In this document: one piece after another, positions 1 through 9,594 of the stretch | Layout: each line of letters opens with the position of its first letter | Position numbering within the stretch: position 1 is the first letter of the stretch | Origin: Robiginitomaculum sp. | Lineage (GTDB): Bacteria > Pseudomonadota > Alphaproteobacteria > Caulobacterales > Maricaulaceae | Length of the DNA stretch: 64,000 nt | Assembly (NCBI GenBank): GCA_021776525.1 | Contig: JAJFFT010000001.1 | Coordinates: forward strand, 124,001-188,000 | Reading direction: 5' to 3' | Notes under the pieces: generated by a model | What the model was told of the DNA's origin: nothing | Database searches by the model: none | Seen by the model: only the letters and a program-made list of their open reading frames with translations | Made by a program: the position numbers and the translations under genes

Positions 1-3
1 AAT

Positions 4-648
4 GTGCTGCAAAGGTATATTCAGAAGCCGGGCGGTCTGACGCGCTTGGTATTCTTGGCGCTTTGCCTGATTGCTTTGGGTTTTATCTATCCATCCCTAA
101 AGAATGAGATTCGTGCATCCACAGCGCGCAATGCGCTTGAAAACTTTGCACTCGCCGATGTGGAAAAGCGTGCAGAATTATTGAGCACAGCGGCGCGCGC
201 ACTAACGCCATATGGGCCGACAGGCGAGCTTTATGACCTTGCTGCCCAGCTTGAGCTATTAGAAACACCTCTTGAGGCGAACGCCGCCAAGGCCCTGACA
301 TGGCGTGCCTTGGGCCAAAGCCCAAATCGTGCAGAAAGCTGGGCGAGGCTGGCCTATATTGAGCTGTTAAGTGAGGGCAAGCTGACGGATGAGGCTGTGA
401 CTTATCTTGATCACTCATTTGTTGTGGAACCTGCCGGGTACAAGCAATTTATGGTGTGGCGATTGAACTTTGCTTTTACACATTGGCAGGCATTGCCCGC
501 GGGTCTTCAAAAAACTGTCTTGCGATCCTTACGTATGGCGGCCGAATGGCGTGGTGATGACTTTGCTCTGGAACTGGTGGAAAACAGCAAAAACCTAGAT
601 TTACTCGCACAGGCGCAAGACGTCTTGCAGGTCAACGCAGGCCGTTAA
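4..648 (+). CDS. hypothetical membrane-anchored protein
   Basis: A 214-residue protein read from a GTG at the very edge of the window. The true start may lie further upstream, outside the window. One hydrophobic helix (about residues 13-31) is followed by a mostly helical Ala/Leu/Glu-rich region of the kind seen in TPR-like proteins. This suggests a bitopic inner-membrane protein with a periplasmic helical domain. Similar small proteins occur in exopolysaccharide export clusters, but nothing here proves that link and the upstream neighbours are not visible. The next gene lies about 130 bp downstream on the same strand. Function unknown. Confidence 0.6.
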   Translation: MLQRYIQKPGGLTRLVFLALCLIALGFIYPSLKNEIRASTARNALENFALADVEKRAELLSTAARALTPYGPTGELYDLAAQLELLETPLEANAAKALTWRALGQSPNRAESWARLAYIELLSEGKLTDEAVTYLDHSFVVEPAGYKQFMVWRLNFAFTHWQALPAGLQKTVLRSLRMAAEWRGDDFALELVENSKNLDLLAQAQDVLQVNAGR

Positions 649-777
649 ATACGTGCCTGTACGGGTGATGCGCTTTGGCGGGCACGCATATTTAGGCTTT
701 TTTATCCATATCCCGATAACAATGGTCAATCTTATGGGGTTATGACGTGGTGTAGAGAAACAATCAGGAGAAGTTCA

Positions 778-1044
778 ATGGCGCGTTTAGCACATGAAGA
801 TGCTTCGGTTAGTCCCGATCCGTCCATTGACCGTCATGCCTTGAGTGATGTCTCCAAGACCCCAGGGGTTCGCGCCTCCCACTCTCCGGCACGCGCATTA
901 TTAGAACATGTTGCTGCCCAGCATATGGTGTCAGCAGACCATCCAGCCGAAATATGGTCACTGGGGCGCGCTTTCAGACTGATCATCATGAGCTGCCTGC
1001 TGTTCTGGTCCAGTGTCTATCTTATTGGTGCCGCCGTTTTTTAA
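778..1044 (+). CDS. small hypothetical protein with C-terminal membrane helix
   Basis: An 88-residue protein. I chose the ATG at 778 rather than an in-frame ATG at 742 because AGGAGA sits just ahead of 778 at normal Shine-Dalgarno spacing. The first 60 residues are polar and low in complexity. The last 24 or so form one hydrophobic segment running to the C-terminus, so it looks like a tail-anchored membrane protein. No family was recognised. It converges on the GntP-type permease gene 49 bp away. Confidence 0.5.
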   Translation: MARLAHEDASVSPDPSIDRHALSDVSKTPGVRASHSPARALLEHVAAQHMVSADHPAEIWSLGRAFRLIIMSCLLFWSSVYLIGAAVF

Positions 1045-1093
1045 AATGCGCTGGCTGAATTGCTGACACCTGACCCGTCAACCCGGTTAATAT

Positions 1094-2452
1094 CTAGGTC
1101 GCAATGGCTAGCCCCACCGTCAATAACGTCGCAACAACCGGTACAACAACCGTAACAATCCCGACATCCTTATAGGCCTCTTTATGGGTAAGCCCGGTAA
1201 TGCTGAGCATAGCCACTACGGCACCGCAATGAGGCAGAGAATCAAACCCTCCGCTGGCCATTGCCACTAAACGGTGCATTTCAGCAGGCTCAATCCCCAT
1301 GGCCAGATAGGGCTCGGCCAGTGTCGCCATAAATATCTGTAACCCCCCAGAGGCCGATCCGGTAATGCCGGACACCACGCTGATGGCCCCAAACATAGAG
1401 AGCAGCGGGTTTAAATCGGCGCCGATAATGGCTTGTGTGAAGGCTGAAAACCCGGCGGTATTGACGACGACACCCCCAAAACCAATGACCGCCGCCGTGG
1501 CCATAAGAGGGGAAATGGCATCCTGTGTGCCCGCGCCAAAAACCTTTAAGGGTTGACGGCGTATCACAGGGAACAGAAATATCGCCACGACACTGGCCAG
1601 GGTCAGGGCAATGGATGGCCATAAAATAGGCTGTGCATTGGCAAACTGTACCAGTGCAATGTCGGCCCCCACGTCGCCCATGGATAACAGCCGTGGTGTC
1701 AAAATTGTGCCGATAACCAGTGCCAATGGGATAAGCGCAATGGCCCAATGGGGCTGGTCATGGGCAATAGCATCCAGATCGGGAATATGGTCGTTGGGGC
1801 CGGCAAGAAACCCCTCACCGGCGAGCTTGGCTTTAATTCGTTCACGCTCTAAATACCACATGCCCAAAACAAACATTATCGTGCCGCCAAAAATGCCAAG
1901 TCCGGCCCCGGCAAACAAATCTGTACCAAGGCGGATAGTCGGTATGACATTGTGTATGGATGGTGTGCCGGGAAGGGCCGTTAAGGTAAAGGTTCCAGCC
2001 CCTAAGGCCAACGCCCCACAAAATAGCCTCTTGGGAATGTCGGCTTCTTTAAGCAGACGCAGGCCCAACGGGTACATGGCAAAGATAACCACAAAGACCA
2101 CAACACCGCCATACGTGAGAAGCGCGCAGGCAAGCACGGTAATCCACAAAGCACGATCGGCACCAAGGCTGTGGACCAGGCGCAAAGCGATGCTGGTTGC
2201 GGCATGACTTTCGCCCATCACCCGGCCAAAAATTGCCCCGGTGGCAAACAATAAAAAGAACCGTCCAGCAAAGGTAAAAGCGCCCAGCTTGCCAAACACA
2301 TACCCCTGATTAAGGCTGTCGGCTAAGGGCAGGGCATTGGTTGCAATAACAATCAATGCGCCAAGGACCGACGCGAAGATAATATTGACACCCCTCAGTG
2401 CCGACCAGATCAGCACGACCAACCCGGTTAACAGTCCAATTATTCCGACCAT
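1094..2452 (-). CDS. GntP-family permease (organic acid:H+ symporter)
   Basis: Inner-membrane symporter of the gluconate/H+ (GntP) family, with 12 or so hydrophobic segments throughout. Substrates of this family are sugar acids or small hydroxy or keto acids; the substrate here cannot be read from sequence. The open frame extends 82 codons upstream to 2698, but the ATG at 2452 has an AAGGGGGG ribosome-binding site. It gives a 452-residue protein of normal family length that begins directly with the first membrane helix, so the upstream extension is judged non-coding. That extension would also overlap the divergent hydrolase gene. The 170 bp between the two genes must hold both promoters. Confidence 0.85.
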   Translation of the reverse strand: MVGIIGLLTGLVVLIWSALRGVNIIFASVLGALIVIATNALPLADSLNQGYVFGKLGAFTFAGRFFLLFATGAIFGRVMGESHAATSIALRLVHSLGADRALWITVLACALLTYGGVVVFVVIFAMYPLGLRLLKEADIPKRLFCGALALGAGTFTLTALPGTPSIHNVIPTIRLGTDLFAGAGLGIFGGTIMFVLGMWYLERERIKAKLAGEGFLAGPNDHIPDLDAIAHDQPHWAIALIPLALVIGTILTPRLLSMGDVGADIALVQFANAQPILWPSIALTLASVVAIFLFPVIRRQPLKVFGAGTQDAISPLMATAAVIGFGGVVVNTAGFSAFTQAIIGADLNPLLSMFGAISVVSGITGSASGGLQIFMATLAEPYLAMGIEPAEMHRLVAMASGGFDSLPHCGAVVAMLSITGLTHKEAYKDVGIVTVVVPVVATLLTVGLAIAT

Positions 2453-2624
2453 AACAGCCCCCCTTAAAATCCTGCCACCGAAATACACCCATTGTGCCTG
2501 GGCTTCATTGGTGGCTGTATTGCGGAAAGTTTCCCGCTTTGTGTTCACTGGTATACGGGTTTGGGCCAGTATGTCAGAAAAACTACGGTAAACGAAAGAA
2601 TATACCCAAGGGGCGTGCGGCGTT

Positions 2625-3527
2625 ATGAAGAGGCAAGATAATTTAGAGGACGAGCGCTGCACCCTTACCAGTGGAAACCTCAGCTTTACAGCCTGCACGC
2701 GTGGTTCACAGGGCCCATTGGTGCTTTGCCTGCATGGGTTTCCAGATCATGCCAGCACATTTCGTTATCAGTTGAGTGCTTTGGCAGATGCCGGTTATCG
2801 GGTCATTGCGCCCCATATGCGCGGCTATGAGCCAACCTCGCAACCGGCCAGCAATGATTACGCGCTTATGACGCTGGCTGGCGATGTGCTCGCATGGATG
2901 GATGATTTGGGCGAGGACAAGGTACATCTTGTTGGCCATGATTGGGGTGCGGCGGTGACCTATCTGGCCGGGTCCATGGCACCAGAACGGTTTTTATCTC
3001 TGACCACACTTGCGGTGCCCCATGCGGCCCGCCTGAATGAGGGTGTACGTGCTGTTCCCGGACAATTGCTCAAGTCATGGTATATGACATTCTTCCAGCT
3101 GCGCGGCATTGCTGATTATACTTTGGCCCGCAATGATTGGGCCTTGATCAAAAAATTATGGAAAGACTGGTCGCCGGGTTATACGCTTTCTGATGCTGAA
3201 TGGGTAAATATGTGCGACGTCTTTGATGCCCCCGGCGTGCGTGCGGCCATGTTGGCCTATTACCGGCAAAATGCGACGCCGGGCATGTTGCTGGGCCTGA
3301 CTAAGACCGAGGCTGCGTCTCTGACATGCGTGCCGGTGCGTACACTAGCCATCACCGGGGCTGATGACGGCTGTATGGATACCCGCCTGTATGATCATGT
3401 TTTTCAGGGTCAGGATTTTCCCAAAGGTTATCGGGTCGAACGCATAGAGGGTGCTGGACATTTTGTACATCTGGAAAAACCGGATCTGGTCAATTCTTTG
3501 TTGCTGGACTGGTTAAAGGAAGAGTGA
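2625..3527 (+). CDS. alpha/beta hydrolase, epoxide-hydrolase-like
   Basis: A 300-residue alpha/beta-fold hydrolase. HGFP at residues 37-40 supplies the oxyanion hole. The nucleophile elbow is GHDWGA with Asp106, the signature of epoxide hydrolases and haloalkane dehalogenases rather than of serine esterases. The catalytic His sits in the C-terminal GAGHF motif. Epoxide hydrolase is favoured over dehalogenase because of the HGFP motif, but the cap tyrosines were not assigned. Cytoplasmic, with no signal peptide. It is divergent from the GntP-type permease and followed 109 bp later by the glp operon, so it is probably a separate transcript. Confidence 0.82.
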   Translation: MKRQDNLEDERCTLTSGNLSFTACTRGSQGPLVLCLHGFPDHASTFRYQLSALADAGYRVIAPHMRGYEPTSQPASNDYALMTLAGDVLAWMDDLGEDKVHLVGHDWGAAVTYLAGSMAPERFLSLTTLAVPHAARLNEGVRAVPGQLLKSWYMTFFQLRGIADYTLARNDWALIKKLWKDWSPGYTLSDAEWVNMCDVFDAPGVRAAMLAYYRQNATPGMLLGLTKTEAASLTCVPVRTLAITGADDGCMDTRLYDHVFQGQDFPKGYRVERIEGAGHFVHLEKPDLVNSLLLDWLKEE

Positions 3528-3636
3528 CGGGAAAGCTAAGGCGCGGTCAGCCGAAAAATAAAATTCTCCTTGCAAAACCGCGGACGTCCCCACACTGTTT
3601 GTCAGATATCATCGTTTGTAAAAAGGGACGGGCTCA

Positions 3637-4716
3637 ATGACATTGGAACTTGTGAGTGTCAGCAAGTCTGTTTCCGGTCGCGTTCATATTCACGCTACAG
3701 ATTTAGTTTTGCAAAATGGCAGTATGAACGTGCTGTTGGGGGCAACCTTGTCTGGTAAAACTTCGTTGATGCGTCTGATGGCCGGGTTGGATAAACCGAG
3801 CAGTGGAAAAATTCTCTGGAATGGTCATGATGTGACCGGCATGCGCGTGCAGGACCGCAATATTGCCATGGTTTATCAACAGTTTATCAATTACCCCTCG
3901 ATGAGCGTTTATGACAATATTGCCGCTCCTTTGCGGCTGATGCGAAAGTCAAAATCCGAAATAGACAAGGCAGTATGCGAGAGTGCGGCTCTGATGAAGT
4001 TGACGCCGCAACTGGCCCGTAAACCCCTTGAATTATCGGGCGGTCAGCAACAGCGTTGCGCACTGGCGCGTGCATTGGTCAAAGGGGCTGGGCTGGTGTT
4101 GTTAGACGAACCTTTGGCCAATTTGGATTACAAGCTACGCGAAGAATTGCGCACCGAAATTCCCAAGATATTTGAGGCGTCCGGGGCTATTTTTGTTTAT
4201 GCCACCACCGAGCCCGAAGAGGCGTTGTTGCTGGGCGGCAATACGGCCGCTTTGCACGAGGGGCGGGTTACGCAATTCGGGCTTACACCCGAAGTTTACC
4301 GCCTGCCAAAGGATGCGGTTACGGCGCGGGTGTTTTCCAACCCGCCGATGAATTTTATCTCGGTGACGAAACAAGGCGATCAGCTGAGCTTTGCCAATGA
4401 ACAGACCGCCCCTGCATTGCAGACCCTTGACGATGGTGTTTATCAGGCTGGTTTTCGGCCAGATCATGTGGCGCTGACGCGCCGTACGCAATCGGCGCTG
4501 GAGTTTAAATGCCAAGTACAGGTTAGCGAGATCACTGGCTCGGAAACCTATGTTCATATGGATCACCAAGAAAATAAATGGATAGGTCTGGTTGATGGGG
4601 TGCACCATATTGCGGCCAATCAGGAACTCTCTGTTTTTCTGGACCTGGCCCATATTTACCTGTTTGGTCAGGATGGCTCCCTATTGGCGCCGGCCACATA
4701 TGTCAAAGCGGCGTAG
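3637..4716 (+). CDS. glpS: glycerol ABC transporter ATPase GlpS
   Basis: First ATPase of the rhizobial-type glycerol importer; it energises uptake together with GlpT. Walker A GATLSGKT is at residues 35-42, signature LSGGQQQR at 133-140 and Walker B LLDEP at about 155-159. The usual H-loop histidine is replaced by Thr191 (YATTEPEEA where most paralogs read YVTHDQTEA). A C-terminal regulatory domain of the MalK type follows residue 235. The call rests on the whole six-gene order glpS-T-P-Q-U-V, described in Rhizobium leguminosarum. The ATG has AAGGGA upstream and opens the operon; a 109 bp gap before it should hold the promoter. No glpK, glpD or glpR is present nearby. Confidence 0.92.
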   Translation: MTLELVSVSKSVSGRVHIHATDLVLQNGSMNVLLGATLSGKTSLMRLMAGLDKPSSGKILWNGHDVTGMRVQDRNIAMVYQQFINYPSMSVYDNIAAPLRLMRKSKSEIDKAVCESAALMKLTPQLARKPLELSGGQQQRCALARALVKGAGLVLLDEPLANLDYKLREELRTEIPKIFEASGAIFVYATTEPEEALLLGGNTAALHEGRVTQFGLTPEVYRLPKDAVTARVFSNPPMNFISVTKQGDQLSFANEQTAPALQTLDDGVYQAGFRPDHVALTRRTQSALEFKCQVQVSEITGSETYVHMDHQENKWIGLVDGVHHIAANQELSVFLDLAHIYLFGQDGSLLAPATYVKAA

Positions 4717-4726
4717 AGGGTAGGAT

Positions 4727-5815
4727 ATGGCCAAAATAACACTTTCAAAACTGGCGCACTCTTACGGTGCAAATCCACAAAACGAGGCTGACTTTGCACT
4801 CAAAGAAATGGATCATGTCTGGGAAGATAGGCAGGCTTATGCGCTTTTGGGGCCTTCCGGGTGCGGCAAAACCACGTTGTTGAACATTATCTCCGGCCTG
4901 TTGGCCCCGTCCCACGGCCAGGTTTTATTCGACGATAAAGACGTCACACATGCGCCCACTACGGCGCGCAATATCGCCCAGGTTTTTCAGTTTCCTGTGG
5001 TCTATGATACCATGAGCGTGCGCGATAATCTGGCCTTCCCGTTACGTAATCGGGGCATGGATGCGGCTTACATACAATCGCGTGTCGCTCGTATTGCAGA
5101 GCTTATTGGCATGGAAGATGTTCTGGCGCAAAAGGCACAGGGCCTGAGCGCCGATGCCAAGCAAAAGATTTCTCTGGGCCGGGGACTGGTGCGCGAGGAT
5201 GTCAACGCAATCCTTTTTGATGAGCCTCTGACCGTGATTGATCCGGCCATGAAGTGGGCGCTGCGCACCCAGCTTAAATCCCTGCATGGCGAGTTCGGAC
5301 ATACGATGATTTATGTCACCCATGATCAGACTGAGGCGCTGACTTTTGCGGACAAAGTTGTGGTGATGCTCGAAGGGCGGGTCGTACAAATTGGTACGCC
5401 GGAAGCGTTGTTTGAGGCGCCGGGGCATACTTTTGTCGGGCATTTTATCGGCTCACCGGGGATGAATTTTCTGGATGCCACCATAGAGGGGCAACAAGCC
5501 ATTATCGACGGACAGATGATCGCGCTTGGGGCGCACTATGGTGCGCTGTCCGGGCGCACGCAAATTGGTATTCGACCAGAGTTTATTCGGCTCAATAAGA
5601 AAGAAGGTCTGCCAGCAATAATCAGCCGTGTGGAAGATGTTGGTCGTCATAAAATCGTGCGTGCACAGGTCTTTGGTCATGCGTTTAACTGCATCGCCCC
5701 TGAGGGGATGGAAATATCCGCAGACGTGATGTACGTGACATTTGATCCAGCCCGGATCAGCGTGTTTGCTGATGACTGGCGTGTTGAACCTAACGTCAAA
5801 AAGGCGGCGGCCTGA
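4727..5815 (+). CDS. glpT: glycerol ABC transporter ATPase GlpT
   Basis: Second ATPase of the glycerol importer (the rhizobial GlpT, unrelated to the E. coli glycerol-3-phosphate antiporter of the same name). Walker A GPSGCGKT is at residues 42-49, Walker B FDEP at about 164-167 and the H-loop His at 199 in YVTHDQTEAL. The signature is degenerate: LSADAKQK at residues 140-147 instead of LSGGQQQR. The defect is complementary to that in GlpS, so the heterodimer should have one canonical ATP site (GlpT Walker/H-loop plus GlpS signature) and one degenerate site. The gene begins 10 bp after glpS and its stop overlaps the glpP start. Confidence 0.92.
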   Translation: MAKITLSKLAHSYGANPQNEADFALKEMDHVWEDRQAYALLGPSGCGKTTLLNIISGLLAPSHGQVLFDDKDVTHAPTTARNIAQVFQFPVVYDTMSVRDNLAFPLRNRGMDAAYIQSRVARIAELIGMEDVLAQKAQGLSADAKQKISLGRGLVREDVNAILFDEPLTVIDPAMKWALRTQLKSLHGEFGHTMIYVTHDQTEALTFADKVVVMLEGRVVQIGTPEALFEAPGHTFVGHFIGSPGMNFLDATIEGQQAIIDGQMIALGAHYGALSGRTQIGIRPEFIRLNKKEGLPAIISRVEDVGRHKIVRAQVFGHAFNCIAPEGMEISADVMYVTFDPARISVFADDWRVEPNVKKAAA

Positions 5816-6687
5816 TGCAAAAAACCGTCAATCAAAAGGCATGGTTTCTGGTCTTGCCGGTATTTTTACTGGTGGCGTTTTCTGCGGTTATTCCGCTGAT
5901 GACCGTGGTCAACTATTCGGTACAGGATACATTTGGCAATAATCAGTTTTTCTGGGTCGGGTTAGAATGGTTCAGCGAGCTTTTGCATTCTGAACGCCTG
6001 CATGCCGCGCTTGGCCGCCAGATCGTTTTTTCATCAATTATATTGGCCATTGAGGTCCCTCTAGGGGTATTTATTGCCCTTAATATGCCCCAAAAGGGGC
6101 TATGGGCGTCCGTCTGTCTGGTGCTGATGGCTTTGCCTTTGCTGATCCCCTGGAATGTGGTGGGCACCATCTGGCAGATCTTTGGTCGGGTCGATATTGG
6201 CCTGTTGGGCCACACCCTGGCGGCTCTGGGCATTGATTATAATTATACCCAAGATCCATTGGACGCGTGGGTCACCGTCATTGTTATGGATGTCTGGCAC
6301 TGGACGTCACTAGTCGCGCTTTTGGCCTATGCAGGCCTGCAATCCATTCCTCAGGCCTATTATCAGGCCGCAAAAATTGATCAGGCCAGTCGCTGGAGCG
6401 TCTTTTGGTTTATCGAACTGCCTAAAATGCAGGGCGTGTTGATGATCGCTATTTTGATCCGCTTTATGGATAGTTTCATGATCTATACCGAGCCTTTTGT
6501 GGTCACCGGTGGTGGTCCCGGCAATGCCACAACGTTTTTATCAATTGATCTGGTCAAAATGGCACTGGGACAGTTTGACCTTGGCCCGGCTGCGGCGTTC
6601 TCGCTGATGTATTTTCTGACTGTGATGCTGGTTTCATGGGTGTTTTACACGGTGATGACCAATCTTGATAAAAAGGCAGGCCTGTGA
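5815..6687 (+). CDS. glpP: glycerol ABC transporter permease GlpP
   Basis: A 290-residue inner-membrane permease of the MalF-like binding-protein-dependent family with six predicted helices. The cytoplasmic EAA loop that contacts the ATPases is visible as AAKIDQASRW...IELPKM near residues 185-205. Its ATG overlaps the glpT stop, and its own stop overlaps the glpQ start (TGATG), so translation is coupled. It pairs with GlpQ to form the glycerol channel. Confidence 0.92.
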   Translation: MQKTVNQKAWFLVLPVFLLVAFSAVIPLMTVVNYSVQDTFGNNQFFWVGLEWFSELLHSERLHAALGRQIVFSSIILAIEVPLGVFIALNMPQKGLWASVCLVLMALPLLIPWNVVGTIWQIFGRVDIGLLGHTLAALGIDYNYTQDPLDAWVTVIVMDVWHWTSLVALLAYAGLQSIPQAYYQAAKIDQASRWSVFWFIELPKMQGVLMIAILIRFMDSFMIYTEPFVVTGGGPGNATTFLSIDLVKMALGQFDLGPAAAFSLMYFLTVMLVSWVFYTVMTNLDKKAGL

Positions 6688-7517
6688 TGGCCAAAATACG
6701 GACCCAGAAACCCGGTTGGTTCAGCGGTAAGGCGCTGGTCATGGTTCTTTATATCCTTTTTCTGCTGATCCCGATTTATTGGCTGATCAATATGAGCCTG
6801 AAAACCAATGAAGAGATTATCAGTGTATTTTCCGTCTGGCCGCGCCATCTGACGTTTGACAATTACAAGACCATTTTGACTGATGCATCCTGGTATATGG
6901 GCTATGTCAATTCGATGATTTATGTGGTGCTGAACGTGGTCATATCGCTGACCGTGGCTTTGCCTGCGGCCTATGCGTTCAGTCGTTATAGCTTTATCGG
7001 CGACAAGCATTTATTTTTCTGGCTGCTGAGCAATCGTATGGCACCGCCCGCGGTTTTTGCCTTGCCGTTTTTCCAGCTCTACAGCTCGGTTGGCCTGTTC
7101 GATACACACATCGCTGTGGCGCTGGCCCATACGTTGTTCAATGTACCGCTGGCTGTATGGATACTGGAAGGCTTTATGCGCGGCGTTCCCAAAGAGATTG
7201 ATGAAACTGCATACGTTGACGGGTATTCCTTTCCCCGGTTTTTCACACGTATTTTTATGCCATTGATTGCCAGCGGTATCGGCGTAGCGGCATTTTTCTG
7301 CTTTATGTTTTCCTGGGTTGAACTGCTGTTATCGCGCACATTGACCTCGGTTGCGGCAAAGCCGATCACAGCAGTGATGACCCGCACAGTGTCGGCATCG
7401 GGCATGGACTGGGGGGTGTTAGCGGCCGCTGGCGTATTGACCATCGTACCGGGTGCGCTGGTGATTTATTTTGTACGCAATTATATCGCCAAGGGCTTTG
7501 CCCTGGGCCGGGTATAG
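6687..7517 (+). CDS. glpQ: glycerol ABC transporter permease GlpQ
   Basis: Second permease, MalG-like, 276 residues with six helices. The EAA-type coupling loop reads TAYVDGYSFP...IFMPL near residues 170-190. A GTG three bases earlier is also possible, but the ATG at 6687 has AGGCAGG upstream and forms a TGATG overlap with glpP. The name follows the rhizobial glp operon; it is unrelated to the glycerophosphodiesterase also called GlpQ. Confidence 0.92.
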   Translation: MAKIRTQKPGWFSGKALVMVLYILFLLIPIYWLINMSLKTNEEIISVFSVWPRHLTFDNYKTILTDASWYMGYVNSMIYVVLNVVISLTVALPAAYAFSRYSFIGDKHLFFWLLSNRMAPPAVFALPFFQLYSSVGLFDTHIAVALAHTLFNVPLAVWILEGFMRGVPKEIDETAYVDGYSFPRFFTRIFMPLIASGIGVAAFFCFMFSWVELLLSRTLTSVAAKPITAVMTRTVSASGMDWGVLAAAGVLTIVPGALVIYFVRNYIAKGFALGRV

Positions 7518-7529
7518 AGGGGGACGACT

Positions 7530-7802
7530 ATGGCGTGGATGGCATGGACATTACCCACCATTGTCTTTTTCGTGGTGATCGGCTGCGCGCTGCTGGTCAT
7601 GACAGTGTTAGCTGTTGTTTTTCCTGAGACGCCGCGCCGAGGTCTTTTGCGCATCGAAACCACACGCGGCGACCGTCTGTTCATCAGCCTTCTTGGCTCA
7701 GCGTTTATCTGTATGGCTTGGCTTGGGCTAATCGGCGCACCGCTATGGTGGGCGCTGGCTGTCTGTTTTCTTTATGCGGCGGCGGTTTTTCGTTGGGTTT
7801 AG
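7530..7802 (+). CDS. glpU: DUF2160 small membrane protein GlpU
   Basis: A 90-residue protein with a helix at about residues 8-30 and a second hydrophobic block at about 52-88 (probably two helices). It matches the DUF2160 family, which sits between the permeases and the binding protein in glycerol importer operons of alphaproteobacteria. It probably belongs to the membrane assembly, but its biochemical role is not established. It begins 12 bp after glpQ. Confidence 0.85.
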   Translation: MAWMAWTLPTIVFFVVIGCALLVMTVLAVVFPETPRRGLLRIETTRGDRLFISLLGSAFICMAWLGLIGAPLWWALAVCFLYAAAVFRWV

Positions 7803-7846
7803 GGGCGGGACAGCATTAGACTGGGCATAACCGAGAAGGAGTTTTC

Positions 7847-9577
7847 ATGAAAACCGGATTTTTGTCAGGGGCCGCATTGGCTTTCACCATACTGTTGCAC
7901 CCCATAACGGCCAGCGCCGATATGACGGCGGCCAAGGCTTTTCTTGATACAGAAATCAGCGATCTGTCGACGCTTAACCGTGCCGATCAAGAAGCTGAGA
8001 TGCAATGGTTTATTGATGCCGCTGCGCCTTTCGCCGGTATGGAAATCCATGTGGTGTCTGAAACTCTGACCACCCATCAGTACGAGGCCCAAACCCTGGC
8101 CCCGGCGTTTAGCAAGATCACCGGCATCAAGGTCATTCATGATGTTATTGGTGAAGGTGATGTGGTTGAAAAAATTCAGACGCAAATGCAAACCGGTCAA
8201 AATATTTTTGATGCCTATATCAACGATTCCGACCTGATCGGTACCCATTGGCGTTACGACAATGTTCGCAACTTAACCGACTGGATGGCGGGCGATGGCA
8301 AGGCGGTCACTAACCCGATGCTGGACCTTAAGGACTTTATCGGCACCTCGTTCACGACGGCACCCAATGGTAAACTCTATCAACTCCCAGATCAGCAATT
8401 CGCTAACCTATACTGGTTTCGTTATGACTGGTTTACCGATCCAGAATTCAAAGCCGCGTTTAAAGAACAATACGGTTATGAACTGGGCGTGCCGGTTAAT
8501 TGGTCGGCCTATGAAGACATTGCCAAATTCTTCACGGTCAAGACCATTGATGGCCGTAAAATTTACGGCAATATGGATTATGGCAAAAAAGACCCATCCT
8601 TAGGGTGGCGTTTTACCGATGCCTGGCTGTCTATGGCGGGGAATGGGGATAAGGGCATTCCCAATGGCAAGCCGGTTGATGAATGGGGGATTCGGGTCGA
8701 CGAGGATGATCGCCCAATAGGCTCGTGCGTGGCGCGCGGCGGGGATACCAACGGCCCGGCAGCAATCTATGCCGTCACCAAATATGTTGACTGGTTGAAG
8801 AACTATGCGCCGCCGGCTGCACAAGGCATGACCTTTGGCGAGGCCGGCCCGGTTCCGGCGCAAGGGGCCATTGCTCAACAGGCTTTTTGGTACACGGCAT
8901 TTACCGCAGATATGGTGAAACCCGGCCTGCCCGTGGTCAATGAGGACGGGTCGCCCAAATGGCGTATGGCCCCGTCCCCCCATGGGGCCTATTGGCATGA
9001 CGGTATGAAGCTGGGTTATCAGGACGCGGGGTCCTGGACCTTGCTGAAATCCACACCACTAAAACGCGCCCAGGCCGCCTGGCTCTATGCACAATTTGTG
9101 ACCTCCAAAACTGTTGATGTGAAGAAAAGCCATGTTGGCCTGACCTTCATTCGTCAAAGCACCATAATGGACCAAAGCTTTAGCAAACGTGCCCCGGCGC
9201 TAGGAGGTCTGGTCGAGTTCTATCGCTCGTCAGCCCGTGTGCAATGGACGCCGACTGGCACCAATGTACCCGATTACCCAAAACTGGCGCAATTATGGTG
9301 GCAGAACATTGGTGATGCTTCATCAGGTGCGAAAACGGTTCAGGCGGCAATGGATTCGCTTTGCGCGGCCCAGGAAAAGGTCATGAAGCGCATTGAGCGT
9401 GCCAAAGTGCAGGGCGATATTGGCCCCAAACTGGCCGCCGAGCACGACCTGAAATGGTGGAATGCCTATGCCGTCGAGCATGGCTCATTGGCACCGCAGC
9501 TGAAGCTGGATAATGAAAAACCCAAGCCTCAGACCATCGATTACGATACGCTGATCGCCAGCTGGGAATTGCCCTAG
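7847..9577 (+). CDS. glpV: glycerol ABC transporter substrate-binding protein GlpV
   Basis: A 576-residue periplasmic binding protein. A Sec signal peptide ends near residue 24 (TASA), followed by a large extracellular solute-binding domain. It is longer than common sugar-binding proteins (about 400-450) but normal for GlpV. A strong AAGGAG precedes the ATG. It closes the operon and converges on a TonB receptor gene 17 bp away. In rhizobia the orthologous protein binds glycerol and related polyols. Confidence 0.9.
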   Translation: MKTGFLSGAALAFTILLHPITASADMTAAKAFLDTEISDLSTLNRADQEAEMQWFIDAAAPFAGMEIHVVSETLTTHQYEAQTLAPAFSKITGIKVIHDVIGEGDVVEKIQTQMQTGQNIFDAYINDSDLIGTHWRYDNVRNLTDWMAGDGKAVTNPMLDLKDFIGTSFTTAPNGKLYQLPDQQFANLYWFRYDWFTDPEFKAAFKEQYGYELGVPVNWSAYEDIAKFFTVKTIDGRKIYGNMDYGKKDPSLGWRFTDAWLSMAGNGDKGIPNGKPVDEWGIRVDEDDRPIGSCVARGGDTNGPAAIYAVTKYVDWLKNYAPPAAQGMTFGEAGPVPAQGAIAQQAFWYTAFTADMVKPGLPVVNEDGSPKWRMAPSPHGAYWHDGMKLGYQDAGSWTLLKSTPLKRAQAAWLYAQFVTSKTVDVKKSHVGLTFIRQSTIMDQSFSKRAPALGGLVEFYRSSARVQWTPTGTNVPDYPKLAQLWWQNIGDASSGAKTVQAAMDSLCAAQEKVMKRIERAKVQGDIGPKLAAEHDLKWWNAYAVEHGSLAPQLKLDNEKPKPQTIDYDTLIASWELP

Positions 9578-9594
9578 GGGCCAGACGGCTAACC

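Noticed and set aside
652-704. Hairpin CGTGCC/GGCACG followed by a T-run after the first gene
   Set aside because: The stem is only 6 bp, the loop is 23 bases and the T-run starts 11 bases after the stem; too weak to call a terminator.
2545-2565. TGGTATAC sequence resembling a GntR/FCD-type operator upstream of the GntP permease
   Set aside because: Only one half fits the consensus and no GntR-type regulator is encoded nearby.
2453-2698. N-terminal extension of the GntP-type permease frame to 2698
   Set aside because: The ATG at 2452 has a strong ribosome site and gives normal family length; the extension overlaps the divergent hydrolase gene.
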